Source: Planctomycetia bacterium
GTDB lineage: Bacteria > Planctomycetota > Planctomycetia > Pirellulales > UBA1268
Reading direction: 5' to 3'
Assembly: GCA_026401035.1 (NCBI GenBank)
Contig: JAPLNR010000069.1
Coordinates: forward strand, 1-64,000
Length of the DNA: 64,000 nucleotides
Below, one piece after another: positions 1-8,621 of the stretch; within the stretch, counting starts at the first letter, position 1; every line of letters starts with the position of its first letter. A program made the translations under genes and the position numbers. The notes beneath the pieces are model-generated. The model ran no database searches, was not told the DNA's origin, and saw only the letters and a list, made by a program, of their open reading frames with translations.

Positions 1-2487
1 TTGCTCTGGCAGTCGCCGGCGTTTGTCGGGCCTTTTGAGTTTGCCCTCGACGGGATCGTGGGCATTCGTTTTCCGCAGCCCGAGAAGCGCCGTCTCCCCG
101 AGGCGGCCGGGGACTGGCTGATCGAACTGGTCAGCGGCGATCAGTTCGCGGGCGGCATCGAGTCGATCGATGAGCAGCATGTCGTCGCGACGATCGGCTC
201 GGCAGCGTCGCCTGTCAGGCTGGTGGTGCGGCGGGATGCCGTGAAGAGCGTGTTCCGTAGCGAGCTTGGAGCGACCTTTATTGGGAGTGACGGGCTGGCC
301 TCATGGCAACAGGGCAAGCCTGGCACGTGGCGGCAGGAGGACGGCCGGCTGATCAGTGCCGCGCCAGGGGCGAAGCTCTTTCGCGAGTTTAAGGCGGGCG
401 CTCGCACGCGGTACGACCTCTCGCTCTCCTGGCGGCAGCGGCCGACCGTGCAGATTGCGCTGGGAATGGGCGGGGCCCAGGAGGTGCCGGGAGCTTACCG
501 GCTCGAGCTCGGTCCCGGCGGCATGGTGGCGGTGCGTGAAGAGAAGGGTTCCGCCGACGGCGACAGTGCCGCCGACCTCGAGCCGTGCGGCGATCTGCCG
601 GAGAACGGCCTGACACTGACGGTCTTCATCGATCAGGATGCCGGCAGGCTTGCCGTGATGCTGCCCGACGCAGACAAGCCGATCGCTGATCTGGCGATTC
701 CGTCGACCGGTGGAAAGACCGGCGGCGGCGTCCAGTTCACGGTCGTCACGGGAACCGCCGCCCTCGACTCACTCCGGGTTTCCCCGTGGCGGGGCGGCTC
801 ACTCTCGCTTGATGACACGCGCGCGGGAGCGATCCGGCTTCGCGACGGCGAGTCGCTGGCGGCGGTCGTGGTGGGGGTGGAAAAGGGCTCGGCAGTGGCG
901 TTGGTGCGTGCCGCGGCCGACGCGGCGGGCGGAGAGCCGCGGCGGATTCCGCTCGACACGATTGAAGAGATGCTGTTTCCGTCTGCCGCGGACGTGGCAG
1001 GCGAGCGGAAGGTCGCCGGTCGGCGAGGCATGCAGGCCACCGACGTGTATGGATCCCGTCTGAGTGGGAAACTCCTGCGGGTGGAGGAGGGGGCCGTGTG
1101 GCTCGCGCATCCGGCCATCGAGGGCCCGGTGTCCATGCCGATCGCGACGCTGGCAACGCTGGTCAGCTTCGAGCAGCCCGCGAAAGAACAGCAACTTCCC
1201 GGCAGGCTCGGCCAACTCGCCTGCCAGGCAGGCACGCTCTGGGGCTGCCTTGCGAAGGACGACGGGGCGACGGGCGGCGATCCCCCCGCCGCTGTGGCGA
1301 TTGCCTGGCAGCCGCTGGGAAGCCTGAATGCGAGTCTGTTCGTGATGCCGGAGGATGGCAGCCAGCCGCAGGCGACGATCACGTATGTCGAGACACGGCA
1401 GAAAGGGACGTCGTCAACTGCGAGGGCGATCATTGGGGGCATCGGCGGCGCGATCGAAACCGTCGATAACCGGCCCGCCGTGCTTGGACTGATCGCCGGC
1501 TCTCCCGCCGAGAGGGCTGGAGTCAAATCGGGCGAGATCATCCTCGCCATCGCGCCCCGCGGGGACGGACGGTTCGTGGACACCGCCAAGCTGTCGATGG
1601 AAGACACGCAGCATCTGCTGCGGGGCAGGGTGGGGAGCAAACTGCAGCTGCGGCTGCAGATGAACGGGCAGGAACAGCCGCGGGAGGTCGGCCTGGTGCG
1701 TCAGTCGATCCCGCAACCTGGCGGGAATCCGCAGCTGCTGCAGCAGGCACTGCAGGCTCAGGACCGGCTGCTCCCGCTGGAGGTGGTGCAGGTCGATCAG
1801 AATGCTCCCGACTGGTTCGGCTCCCGGTTGATCCTGCGGACCGGAGAGACGCTGCCCTGCCGGGTCGAGGCGATCGACGACGCGGTGGTGCGGGTGCTGC
1901 TGCAAGGGGGCGAGCCGGCCACGGTGGCGGCCGACCAGGTGCAGGCCGTGGAGTTGGTGCCCGCGGTGACACGGCCGTTGACGGCAGAAAAAATCCGCAG
2001 TCTGACGATGCTTCCCCGGTCGCAGCGGCAGCAGCCGCCGACGCATGTGCTGCGGTCGGTGCAGGGGGATTACCTTCGCGGCCGGCTCGTCTCGATGGAT
2101 ACCCAGACCGTTCGCATCGCCGTCGAGGCCAATCCCAAGGGCAAGCCGCTGTCCATTCCGAGAAGCGATGTTTCCAGGCTGATCTGGCTTCATCCGGAGA
2201 ATCTGGAAACGCCGTGGACGCCGCCGCAGCCGCAGGGTGGCCAGGGGCTGTTCGTGGAGAGCGTGAGCGGCAGCAACCAGCGGCTGCGGATGATGGCCAC
2301 GGGCGTCGAGGGAAATCTGCTCGTTGGCACGAGCCCCGTGGTTGGTCCCTGTCGAATCGACCTGGAGAAAATCGAGCGGCTGATGATCGGACGGGCCATC
2401 GACAACACGCCGCGGAGCCCGCCCTATGCGCAGTGGAAGCTGCAGCCCGCTCCCGAGCCGAGGAATCTGCCGCCTCGTGGCCGCTGA
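1..2487 (+). CDS. Secreted PDZ-domain protein, 5' end outside the window
   Basis: The reading frame is open at base 1 and the first residues already look like the inside of a folded domain, with no signal peptide. The true start therefore lies upstream and this is a C-terminal part of 828 codons. A PDZ domain is visible around residues 485-565 (the signature LGLIAGSPAERAGVKSGE followed by a conserved strand pattern). On both sides of it are repeated beta-rich stretches in which short segments resemble one another (for example the DQFAGGIESID, GSRLSGKLLRV, GETLPCRVEAID and GDYLRGRLVSMD patterns), which suggests a chain of small similar modules. PDZ domains bind protein C-termini or peptides, and planctomycetes have many large secreted PDZ proteins of unknown substrate. 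The role is not known. It ends 52 bases before the convergent fabF. Confidence 0.75.
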   Translation: MLWQSPAFVGPFEFALDGIVGIRFPQPEKRRLPEAAGDWLIELVSGDQFAGGIESIDEQHVVATIGSAASPVRLVVRRDAVKSVFRSELGATFIGSDGLASWQQGKPGTWRQEDGRLISAAPGAKLFREFKAGARTRYDLSLSWRQRPTVQIALGMGGAQEVPGAYRLELGPGGMVAVREEKGSADGDSAADLEPCGDLPENGLTLTVFIDQDAGRLAVMLPDADKPIADLAIPSTGGKTGGGVQFTVVTGTAALDSLRVSPWRGGSLSLDDTRAGAIRLRDGESLAAVVVGVEKGSAVALVRAAADAAGGEPRRIPLDTIEEMLFPSAADVAGERKVAGRRGMQATDVYGSRLSGKLLRVEEGAVWLAHPAIEGPVSMPIATLATLVSFEQPAKEQQLPGRLGQLACQAGTLWGCLAKDDGATGGDPPAAVAIAWQPLGSLNASLFVMPEDGSQPQATITYVETRQKGTSSTARAIIGGIGGAIETVDNRPAVLGLIAGSPAERAGVKSGEIILAIAPRGDGRFVDTAKLSMEDTQHLLRGRVGSKLQLRLQMNGQEQPREVGLVRQSIPQPGGNPQLLQQALQAQDRLLPLEVVQVDQNAPDWFGSRLILRTGETLPCRVEAIDDAVVRVLLQGGEPATVAADQVQAVELVPAVTRPLTAEKIRSLTMLPRSQRQQPPTHVLRSVQGDYLRGRLVSMDTQTVRIAVEANPKGKPLSIPRSDVSRLIWLHPENLETPWTPPQPQGGQGLFVESVSGSNQRLRMMATGVEGNLLVGTSPVVGPCRIDLEKIERLMIGRAIDNTPRSPPYAQWKLQPAPEPRNLPPRGR

Positions 2488-2539
2488 GGTTTCGGCGACC
2501 GTTGGGGGCCGTGGGAGGGAATGTTGCCGCTGCGGAGGG

Positions 2540-3781
2540 CTACTGCAGCCGGGCGAGGACCAGCGATGCGTTGTGGCCGCCGAAGCCGAAGTTGTTCGAC
2601 ATGACGACGTTGGTTCTCACCTCGCGGGCGATCTTGGGCGTGTAGTCGAGGTCGCAGTCCGGGTCGGGGTTTTCCAGGTTGATCGTCGGGGCGATCACGC
2701 CGCGATCGAGGGTCAGCGCACAGATCACGAGTTCGATGCCGCCGCTCGCGCCGAGTGTGTGGCCGAGCTGGCTTTTCGTGCTGGAGATCATCAGCCGCTT
2801 CGCATGGTCGCCAAAGACCCGTTTCACGGCGCCGGTTTCAGCCTTGTCGCCGAGCGGGGTGCTCGTGCCGTGGGCATTGATGTAGTCGACCGCAGTGGTA
2901 TCGATGCCGGCATCGCGCAGGGCCATGGTCATCGCGTGCGAGGCGCCCGATCCCTCTTCGTCGGGCTGCGTGATGTGGCCGGCGTCGCCGCTGGCACCGT
3001 AGCCCTTCAATTCCCCATAGATGCGGGCCCCACGGCTGCGGGCATGCTCCAACTCCTCGATCACCACCACGCCCGCCCCCTCGGCGAGCACAAACCCGTC
3101 GCGGTCGACGTCGAAGGGCCGGCTGGCCTGCTGGGGGGCTTCGGTGCGGAAGGAGAGGGCCCGCATGTTCTGAAAGCCGGCCAGGCCCATCGGCGTCAGC
3201 GCCGCCTCGCTGCCGCCGGTCAGCATCACGTCGGCATCGCCGTATTGGATCGCCCGCAACGCGCTGCCGATGGAGTTGGCTGCGCTGGCGCAGGCGGTCG
3301 CGGTGGCGATATTCATCCCCTTGACGCCGAACATCGTCGACACGTGGCCGCTGGCGGTGTTTAGCAACAGCTTCGGAATGAAGAAGGGGGAAACCTTGTC
3401 GATGCCCTTGGTGAGGAGCCGCTCGTGCTGGGACTCAAACTCGAAGAGCCCGCCGATGCCGGAACCGATCGCCACGCCGCAGCGGTAAGGGTCTTCCTTC
3501 TGGAACTCGATGCCGGAGTCGGCGACCGCGTCGATGGCGGAGGCGAGGGCAAATTGGGCAAACCGGTCGAGCCGGCGGAGTTCCTTGGGATTGGTGATGT
3601 TCTCCTTTTCCGGCTCCCACGGCACCTGACCGCCGAACTGGACGCGAAAACCCGACACGTCGAACAGCGTGATCGGCCCCACGCCGCTGTCTCCGCGGAC
3701 GAGCCGCTCCCAGAATCCGTTCACGTTCCTGCCCAGCGAGGTGACGACACCCAACCCGGTTATCACGGCCCTGCGTTTCAT
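2540..3781 (-). CDS. fabF: Beta-ketoacyl-ACP synthase II
   Basis: This is a full-length condensing enzyme of 413 aa that elongates acyl-ACP with malonyl-ACP in cytoplasmic type II fatty acid synthesis. The thiolase-fold catalytic triad is complete: nucleophile Cys164 in ATACASAANS, His304 in NAHGTSTPLGD, and Lys336/His341 in KSQLGHTLGASGG. The N-terminus MKRRAVITGLGVVTSLG is typical, and the glycine-rich C-terminus NNFGFGGHNAS is present. No acpP or other fab genes lie next to it in this window, so it is a stand-alone copy. A paralogous secondary-metabolism ketosynthase is less likely because length and motifs fit FabF throughout. Confidence 0.95.
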   Translation of the reverse strand: MKRRAVITGLGVVTSLGRNVNGFWERLVRGDSGVGPITLFDVSGFRVQFGGQVPWEPEKENITNPKELRRLDRFAQFALASAIDAVADSGIEFQKEDPYRCGVAIGSGIGGLFEFESQHERLLTKGIDKVSPFFIPKLLLNTASGHVSTMFGVKGMNIATATACASAANSIGSALRAIQYGDADVMLTGGSEAALTPMGLAGFQNMRALSFRTEAPQQASRPFDVDRDGFVLAEGAGVVVIEELEHARSRGARIYGELKGYGASGDAGHITQPDEEGSGASHAMTMALRDAGIDTTAVDYINAHGTSTPLGDKAETGAVKRVFGDHAKRLMISSTKSQLGHTLGASGGIELVICALTLDRGVIAPTINLENPDPDCDLDYTPKIAREVRTNVVMSNNFGFGGHNASLVLARLQ

Positions 3782-3932
3782 GCTGTCCCTGCAACGGAAA
3801 AGCCTCCCACGAAATCAGTGCGGGTGGCAGAAATGCGAAGATAGAGGGGCTCTCGCGGGAAATGCAACCGCGCCCGGGTCTACCGCGTTTGGACGGCTGT
3901 TGAAGCCCTGCGGGCGGCGGGAAAGCCGGCTA

Positions 3933-4613
3933 TCAGCGAGACGTGCCGGCCCGCCCGATGAAGAGGGAGTTTCGGCTGCCCCCGGTGGCGTGCGTGCGAA
4001 CCCGCTCGACGCTGACATCGAAGCCGCACTGGCTCATCCGCTCGACGAAGGCCGGGTCGCCGCCGACCGACCAGATTGCCAAACAGCCGCCGGGCTTCAG
4101 TGCGGCCCGGGCCAGCGTCAGCCCGGCCACCGTGTAGAGCCCGCTGTTGGACGCCGCGCTCAGGCCGCTCGCCCCGTTGTCGATATCGAGAATGACCGCG
4201 TCGAATCGGCGGCGGCCGGCGCGGAGCAGGTCGGTGACATCCCCCTCGACGAGCTGCACACGCGGGTCGGCCAGGGCATCTCCGCCCAGCTTGTATTCCG
4301 GTGTCAGGTTCCAGCGGATCACGGCCGGCATGAGTTCGGCGACGACGACGGTGGCGTCGGGGCCGAGCTGCTTCAGGGCCGCCCGCAGGGTGAAGCCCAT
4401 GCCCAGGCCACCGATCAGTACCCGCACGCCGGAGGATTCCCGCCGGATGTGCCCGCAGGCCAGTTCGGCAAGCCGCTCCTCGGAATGGTGCTGCCGGCTC
4501 GACATCAATTCCACGCCGGCAACGCGGATCGTGAATGCGCCGTCATGCTCGTGCAACGTCATGAGGTTGCCGTCGACGGTCGTTGTCTGGTCGCGAAGAA
4601 CGGTCGGTTTCAT
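3933..4613 (-). CDS. Spermidine synthase-like SAM-dependent methyltransferase
   Basis: This 226-aa protein has a Rossmann fold of the spermidine synthase/class I methyltransferase type. Motif I is VLIGGLGMGFTLRAAL, the acidic strand-2 end is VVVAELMP, the adenine-pocket VEGDVTDLL follows, and FDAVILDIDNG forms motif IV. The ATG at 4613 was chosen because the family-like N-terminus (MKPTVLRDQTTTVDG) begins there; the frame stays open far upstream, but that part reads like shadow sequence antisense to the DTW gene. The enzyme could transfer a methyl or aminopropyl group, and the substrate cannot be read from the sequence. It is divergent from the DTW-domain gene, with about 100 bases between the two starts. 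Confidence 0.8.
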   Translation of the reverse strand: MKPTVLRDQTTTVDGNLMTLHEHDGAFTIRVAGVELMSSRQHHSEERLAELACGHIRRESSGVRVLIGGLGMGFTLRAALKQLGPDATVVVAELMPAVIRWNLTPEYKLGGDALADPRVQLVEGDVTDLLRAGRRRFDAVILDIDNGASGLSAASNSGLYTVAGLTLARAALKPGGCLAIWSVGGDPAFVERMSQCGFDVSVERVRTHATGGSRNSLFIGRAGTSR

Positions 4614-4718
4614 GGAGCCTCGATGCGGAAGGAAACCAATATACTGTGGCCGAGTTGGCGGAGCCCGGATTCGTCGTCGCGAGCCAGCGGCGGCGAGTGC
4701 ACCACTGGATGATGGCCC

Positions 4719-5447
4719 ATGGGACGCAGCGTCGTTCTCGCCGGTGCAGCGCGTTGCGAAGGCTGCCGGCTGCCGCCGCGGTGGTGCGTCTGTCTCGCGA
4801 TGCCTCCGGCCGTCAGCGGCATTCAGGTCGATGTGCTGATGCACCGGCGGGAGCAGTGGAAGCCCTCGAGCACTGGAAAGCTCATCCAACGCACCGTGGC
4901 GGGGGCCCGCTGCCATATTTACGGACACGACTCCCGCTCGGGGGATCGTCCCGGGTTGCCGGCGGACGTTTTGCTTCCGGACCGGGAACTGTGGATTCTC
5001 CATCCGCGTGGCGAGCCCATTCCCGTCACCGGATCGGCGGCCGGCGGCCCCTCGCCCCTGCAGGTGCTGCTGCTCGACGGCAACTGGCCCGAGGCCGGGC
5101 AGATGCTCCGGGCCGTCGAGGGCCGGGGAAGATGTGTCCGGCTGACCGGAGCCCTGCGAAGCCGATACTGGCTGCGGGATCAACAGGAGCCGACCCATCG
5201 GTCCACCGCGGAGGCGCTCCTCGGGATCTTTCAGGCCGTGGGTGATGCCACTGCGGAGGCGTGCTTCCGTCTGCACTTCGAATTGCATGTCTATGCCACG
5301 CTGCGTGCCCGTGGCCGCCGGCAGTTGGCGGAGGAGTATCTCCAAGACTCCCCGCTCGGAGCCGCGATCCCCGAGTTTCTCGAACGGCTTAACACGAGGC
5401 GGCCGGAGCGACTCGACGGGCAGACGCTACCGGGCGAACCTTCTTGA
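4719..5447 (+). CDS. DTW-domain tRNA aminocarboxypropyltransferase-like protein
   Basis: This 242-aa protein belongs to the DTW family (YfiP/TapT and eukaryotic DTWD homologues), which makes acp3U in tRNA from SAM. The N-terminal cysteine cluster CEGCRLPPRWCVC fits the family's CxxC...CxC pattern. The signature segment LLLDGNWPEAGQM sits near residue 123; it has Asn where the usual DGTW/DTW motif has Thr. A conserved STAEA motif follows in the C-terminal half. Family members act in the cytoplasm on tRNA. The gene stands alone between the divergent methyltransferase and the sugar oxidoreductase. The family call is firm; the enzymatic activity is inferred. Confidence 0.85.
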   Translation: MGRSVVLAGAARCEGCRLPPRWCVCLAMPPAVSGIQVDVLMHRREQWKPSSTGKLIQRTVAGARCHIYGHDSRSGDRPGLPADVLLPDRELWILHPRGEPIPVTGSAAGGPSPLQVLLLDGNWPEAGQMLRAVEGRGRCVRLTGALRSRYWLRDQQEPTHRSTAEALLGIFQAVGDATAEACFRLHFELHVYATLRARGRRQLAEEYLQDSPLGAAIPEFLERLNTRRPERLDGQTLPGEPS

Positions 5448-5565
5448 ATCGCGAACAGCGGCGATGGGAGCGCGAGAGCGTGTGAAAATTCTCAAGCAGA
5501 GCGTGAGAATACTCATGGACGCCAAAGAATTTCGGCGACAGACTCTCATGAAAGGAGTTTTGCTC

Positions 5566-6702
5566 ATGAAGTCATCGTCGCGGCCCGTTCGCACCGCCAT
5601 CGTCGGTCTCGGCTTTGGCGCCGAGTTCATCCCGATTCACCAGCGGCATCCGCACGTGGAGCTCGTGGCCATCTGCCAGCGGTCGCAGGACAAGCTCGAC
5701 CAGATCGGCGGAGCCCATGGTGTTGCCCGCCGGTATCAACACTACGCCGACGTGCTCAAGGATGCCAACGTCGACGCCGTCCACATTAACTCGCCCATCC
5801 CGGATCATGCGGCGATGTCGATCGCCGCGCTCGAGGCGGGCAAGCACGTGATGTGCACGGTGCCGATGGCCACGAGCATCGAAGACTGCAAAAAAATCGT
5901 CGACCTTACCGAAAAGACCGGCCTGCGGTACATGATGGCCGAGACGGTCGTCTATGCGCGGGAGTTTCTCTTCATCAAGCAGATGGCCGACCGGGGCGAG
6001 CTGGGGAAGATCCAGTTCGTGCAGGCGAGCCACCAGCAGGACATGGACGGCTGGCCGAACTATTGGCCCGGGCTGCCGCCGATGCACTACGCAACCCATT
6101 GCGTCGGCCCCTGCCTGGCGCTCGAGCGGAAGGACGCCGAGGAGGTGAGCTGCTTCGGCTCGGGCCGGATCCGCGAGGAATTGATCAGGCACTACAATTC
6201 TCCCTTTGCGATCGAGAGCGCCCACGTGAAGCTGCACAAGAGCGACGTCGTCGCCCGGGTCATTCGCTCGCTCTTCGACACGGCGCGGCAGTATCGCGAG
6301 AGCTTCGACGTGTATGGCTCGAAAAAGAGTTTCGAGTGGCAGCTGGTCGAAGGGGAGGAGCCCGTGCTCCATACCGCCAAGCTCCCAGAGCCGGAGATCC
6401 CGAGCCGCGTGCCGGTGCCCGACTTCGCGCACCTGCTCCCGGAGCCGATCCAATGCTTCACGACCGGCGGTGTCTACGATGCCGGTGACCATCAGCACCT
6501 GTCGTTCACCCAGGGCGGCGGCCACGGCGGCAGCCACCCGCACCTCGTCCACGAGTTTGTGACCGCCCTCGTGGAGGGCCGCGAGCCTTATCCCAACGCC
6601 CGCCAGAGCGCTAACTGGACGTGCACGGGAATCCTGGCACACGAGTCGGCCCTGCAGGGGGGCAGGATCATGAAACTACCTGAATGGAGTTTTTCAACAT
6701 GA
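5566..6702 (+). CDS. Gfo/Idh/MocA family oxidoreductase
   Basis: This is an NAD(P)-dependent sugar or cyclitol oxidoreductase of 378 aa. The N-terminal Rossmann motif is IVGLGFGAEFIPIHQRHP. The family's EKP region is replaced by CTVPMATS, as in several planctomycete subfamilies. The C-terminal alpha/beta domain contains HYATHCVGPCLAL, whose His is likely near the active site. The ATG at 5566 follows the Shine-Dalgarno AAAGGAG (5551-5557) at good spacing; the frame is open further upstream without support. The last four bases overlap the start of the ThuA/dehydrogenase gene (ATGA), so the two are probably translationally coupled. Together they suggest catabolism of an oxidised or keto sugar. 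The substrate is not known. Confidence 0.88.
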   Translation: MKSSSRPVRTAIVGLGFGAEFIPIHQRHPHVELVAICQRSQDKLDQIGGAHGVARRYQHYADVLKDANVDAVHINSPIPDHAAMSIAALEAGKHVMCTVPMATSIEDCKKIVDLTEKTGLRYMMAETVVYAREFLFIKQMADRGELGKIQFVQASHQQDMDGWPNYWPGLPPMHYATHCVGPCLALERKDAEEVSCFGSGRIREELIRHYNSPFAIESAHVKLHKSDVVARVIRSLFDTARQYRESFDVYGSKKSFEWQLVEGEEPVLHTAKLPEPEIPSRVPVPDFAHLLPEPIQCFTTGGVYDAGDHQHLSFTQGGGHGGSHPHLVHEFVTALVEGREPYPNARQSANWTCTGILAHESALQGGRIMKLPEWSFST

Positions 6703-8621
6703 AACCTTTCCTGATCACGTGCACGATGCTCGCCGCCATGGCGTCGGCAGTCCCGGCGGCCGAGCCGCCCGTCAGGGTGCTCTTCCTCGGCGACAAGGGG
6801 CACCATCAGCCCTCTCAGCGGTTCGCGCAACTGCAGCCAGTGCTCGCCCCGCGCGGCATCGAGCTGGTCTATACCGACCGGATTGGTGACATCACGCCAG
6901 AGACGCTCGCGGCCTACGACGCGCTCGCCGTCTACGCCAACACCGACAACCTGCCCCCCGCCGGCGAAGCCGCCATTCTCGACTTTGTCCGCAACGGCAA
7001 GGGACTCGTGCCGCTGCACTGCGCGAGTTTCTGCTTTCGCAATTCGCCTGCGTGGATCGATCTCGTGGGGGCGCAGTTTCAAAAGCATGGCACGGGTGAA
7101 TTCCGCACGGTGATTCTCACCCCCGGACACCCGGTCATGCAGGGCTTCGCTGGCTTCAAGAGCTGGGACGAAACCTACGTCCACACGAAGCACAACGACC
7201 GCGGCCGAACGATTCTCGAGGAGCGGGTGGAGGGAGAGCACCACGAACCGTGGACCTGGGTTCGCACCGAGGGACAGGGCCGCGTCTTCTACACGGCCTG
7301 GGGCCACGACAAGCGCACGTGGAGCCATCCGGGCTTTCATAACCTCGTCGAGCGCGGCATCCGTTTTGCGGCGGGCCGCGATCCTCAGGCTGCCGGGCCG
7401 TATGTCGATCATCCCGTGATGACGAAGCCGCCGGCGGGGCTGAAAGCCTTCGAATACCAGCCGGCGAAGGTCGCCTTCTATTCGCCGCCGGGTCACGATC
7501 CCGCGAAGAGGAACGAGCCGCTTGGCCAGATGCAAACGGCCCTCGACGCGGAGGAATCGCGGAAGCATGCGATCACGCCTACGGGTTTTCGTGTGGAACT
7601 GTTCGCAGCGGAGCCGCTGCTCGCCGGCAAGCCGCTGGCTTTCGCATTCGACGGTGACGGCGCTGTCTACGTGGCCGAAAGCGTCGACTACCCGAATGAT
7701 TTGGTCGAGCCGCCGAAGGAAGACCCGACGGCGCCGGTCGACGGCCATGACCGGATCGTGAAGCTCCTCGACACCGATGGCGACGGCAAGGCCGACCGCC
7801 GCGACGTGTTCGCCGAGCAACTCTCGATCCCCACGAGCCTGCTCCCCCACGATGGCGGCCTCATCGTCGCGCAGGCGCCGCACATGCTCTATCTCAAGGA
7901 CACCGACGGCGACGGCAAGGCCGACGTGCGGAAGGTGCTCTTCAGCGGTTGGGGCACGGGCGACACGCACGCCGGCCCGAGCAACCTGAACTGGGGCCTC
8001 GATGGCTGGGTCTACGGCATCGTTGGCTACTCGGGCTTCGGCGGAAAAGTCGGCGGCGAAGAACTCCGGTTCCCGGCGGGTTTCTATCGCTTCAAGCCCG
8101 ACGGCTCGAAGCTCGAATATCTCCGCAGCACCAACAACAATTCGTGGGGCTTTGGCTTCAGCGAGCACGCTTCGCGGCATCGCCGGCAGCCCGCACATGG
8201 AACTGGCCCCCACCGCCACCGGTGGAAAGGTGGCGATCCGCCAGGTCGATCACCACGGCAAATTCACCGCCGCGGCCGGCCATCGGCTCTACACGGCGCG
8301 GGCCTATCCCAAGGAATACTGGAACCGCACGGCGTTCGTCTGCGAACCGACCGGCCACATCGTGGCCGCGTTCGAACTCCTGCCCAAGGGGGCGGCCTTC
8401 ACCAGCCGGATGGCCTGGGATCTCATCGCCAGCGACGACGAATGGACGGCGCCGATCCAAGCCGATGTTGGCCCCGACGGGCAGGTGTGGGTGATCGACT
8501 GGTACAACTACATCATCCAGCACAATCCCACGCCCGCCGGCTTCGAGACCGGCAAGCGGGGTGCCTACGTCACGCCGCTCCGCGACAAGACGCACGGCAG
8601 GATTTGGCGAGTCGTGCATGA
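6699..8621 (+). CDS. ThuA plus PVC-type dehydrogenase protein, 5' part of a frameshifted gene
   Basis: This is the N-terminal part of a giant secreted enzyme. It starts at the ATG (6699) overlapping the upstream stop and has a signal peptide (MKPFLITCTMLAAMASAVPA). Residues about 20-235 form a ThuA domain (VRVLFLGDKGHH at its start, ending GHDKRTWSHPGFHNLVERG). Then comes the planctomycete membrane-bound dehydrogenase domain, a propeller-like fold with two LLDTDGDGKAD/KDTDGDGKAD calcium-type loops and SNLNWGLDGWVYG. The family sequence is followed up to WGFGFSE (about 8166). After that the frame yields unrelated basic residues until a stop at 8621, while the homologous sequence resumes in another frame. 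About 30 family residues appear to be missing at the break. This is either a real inactivating deletion or an assembly error. Confidence 0.7.
   Translation: MKPFLITCTMLAAMASAVPAAEPPVRVLFLGDKGHHQPSQRFAQLQPVLAPRGIELVYTDRIGDITPETLAAYDALAVYANTDNLPPAGEAAILDFVRNGKGLVPLHCASFCFRNSPAWIDLVGAQFQKHGTGEFRTVILTPGHPVMQGFAGFKSWDETYVHTKHNDRGRTILEERVEGEHHEPWTWVRTEGQGRVFYTAWGHDKRTWSHPGFHNLVERGIRFAAGRDPQAAGPYVDHPVMTKPPAGLKAFEYQPAKVAFYSPPGHDPAKRNEPLGQMQTALDAEESRKHAITPTGFRVELFAAEPLLAGKPLAFAFDGDGAVYVAESVDYPNDLVEPPKEDPTAPVDGHDRIVKLLDTDGDGKADRRDVFAEQLSIPTSLLPHDGGLIVAQAPHMLYLKDTDGDGKADVRKVLFSGWGTGDTHAGPSNLNWGLDGWVYGIVGYSGFGGKVGGEELRFPAGFYRFKPDGSKLEYLRSTNNNSWGFGFSEHASRHRRQPAHGTGPHRHRWKGGDPPGRSPRQIHRRGRPSALHGAGLSQGILEPHGVRLRTDRPHRGRVRTPAQGGGLHQPDGLGSHRQRRRMDGADPSRCWPRRAGVGDRLVQLHHPAQSHARRLRDRQAGCLRHAAPRQDARQDLASRA

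Noticed and set aside
633..1640. Long minus-strand frame opposite the PDZ protein
   Set aside because: Ser/Pro/Ala-rich shadow typical of high-GC antisense frames; no motif and no ribosome binding site, and the plus strand is clearly coding.
4614..5345. Upstream extension of the methyltransferase gene to 470 codons
   Set aside because: The extra part is antisense to the DTW-domain gene and has shadow composition; the family-like start is at 4613.
6588..8219. 543-aa minus-strand frame opposite the ThuA domain
   Set aside because: Arg/Val/Ala-rich antisense shadow; the plus strand encodes recognisable ThuA and dehydrogenase motifs.
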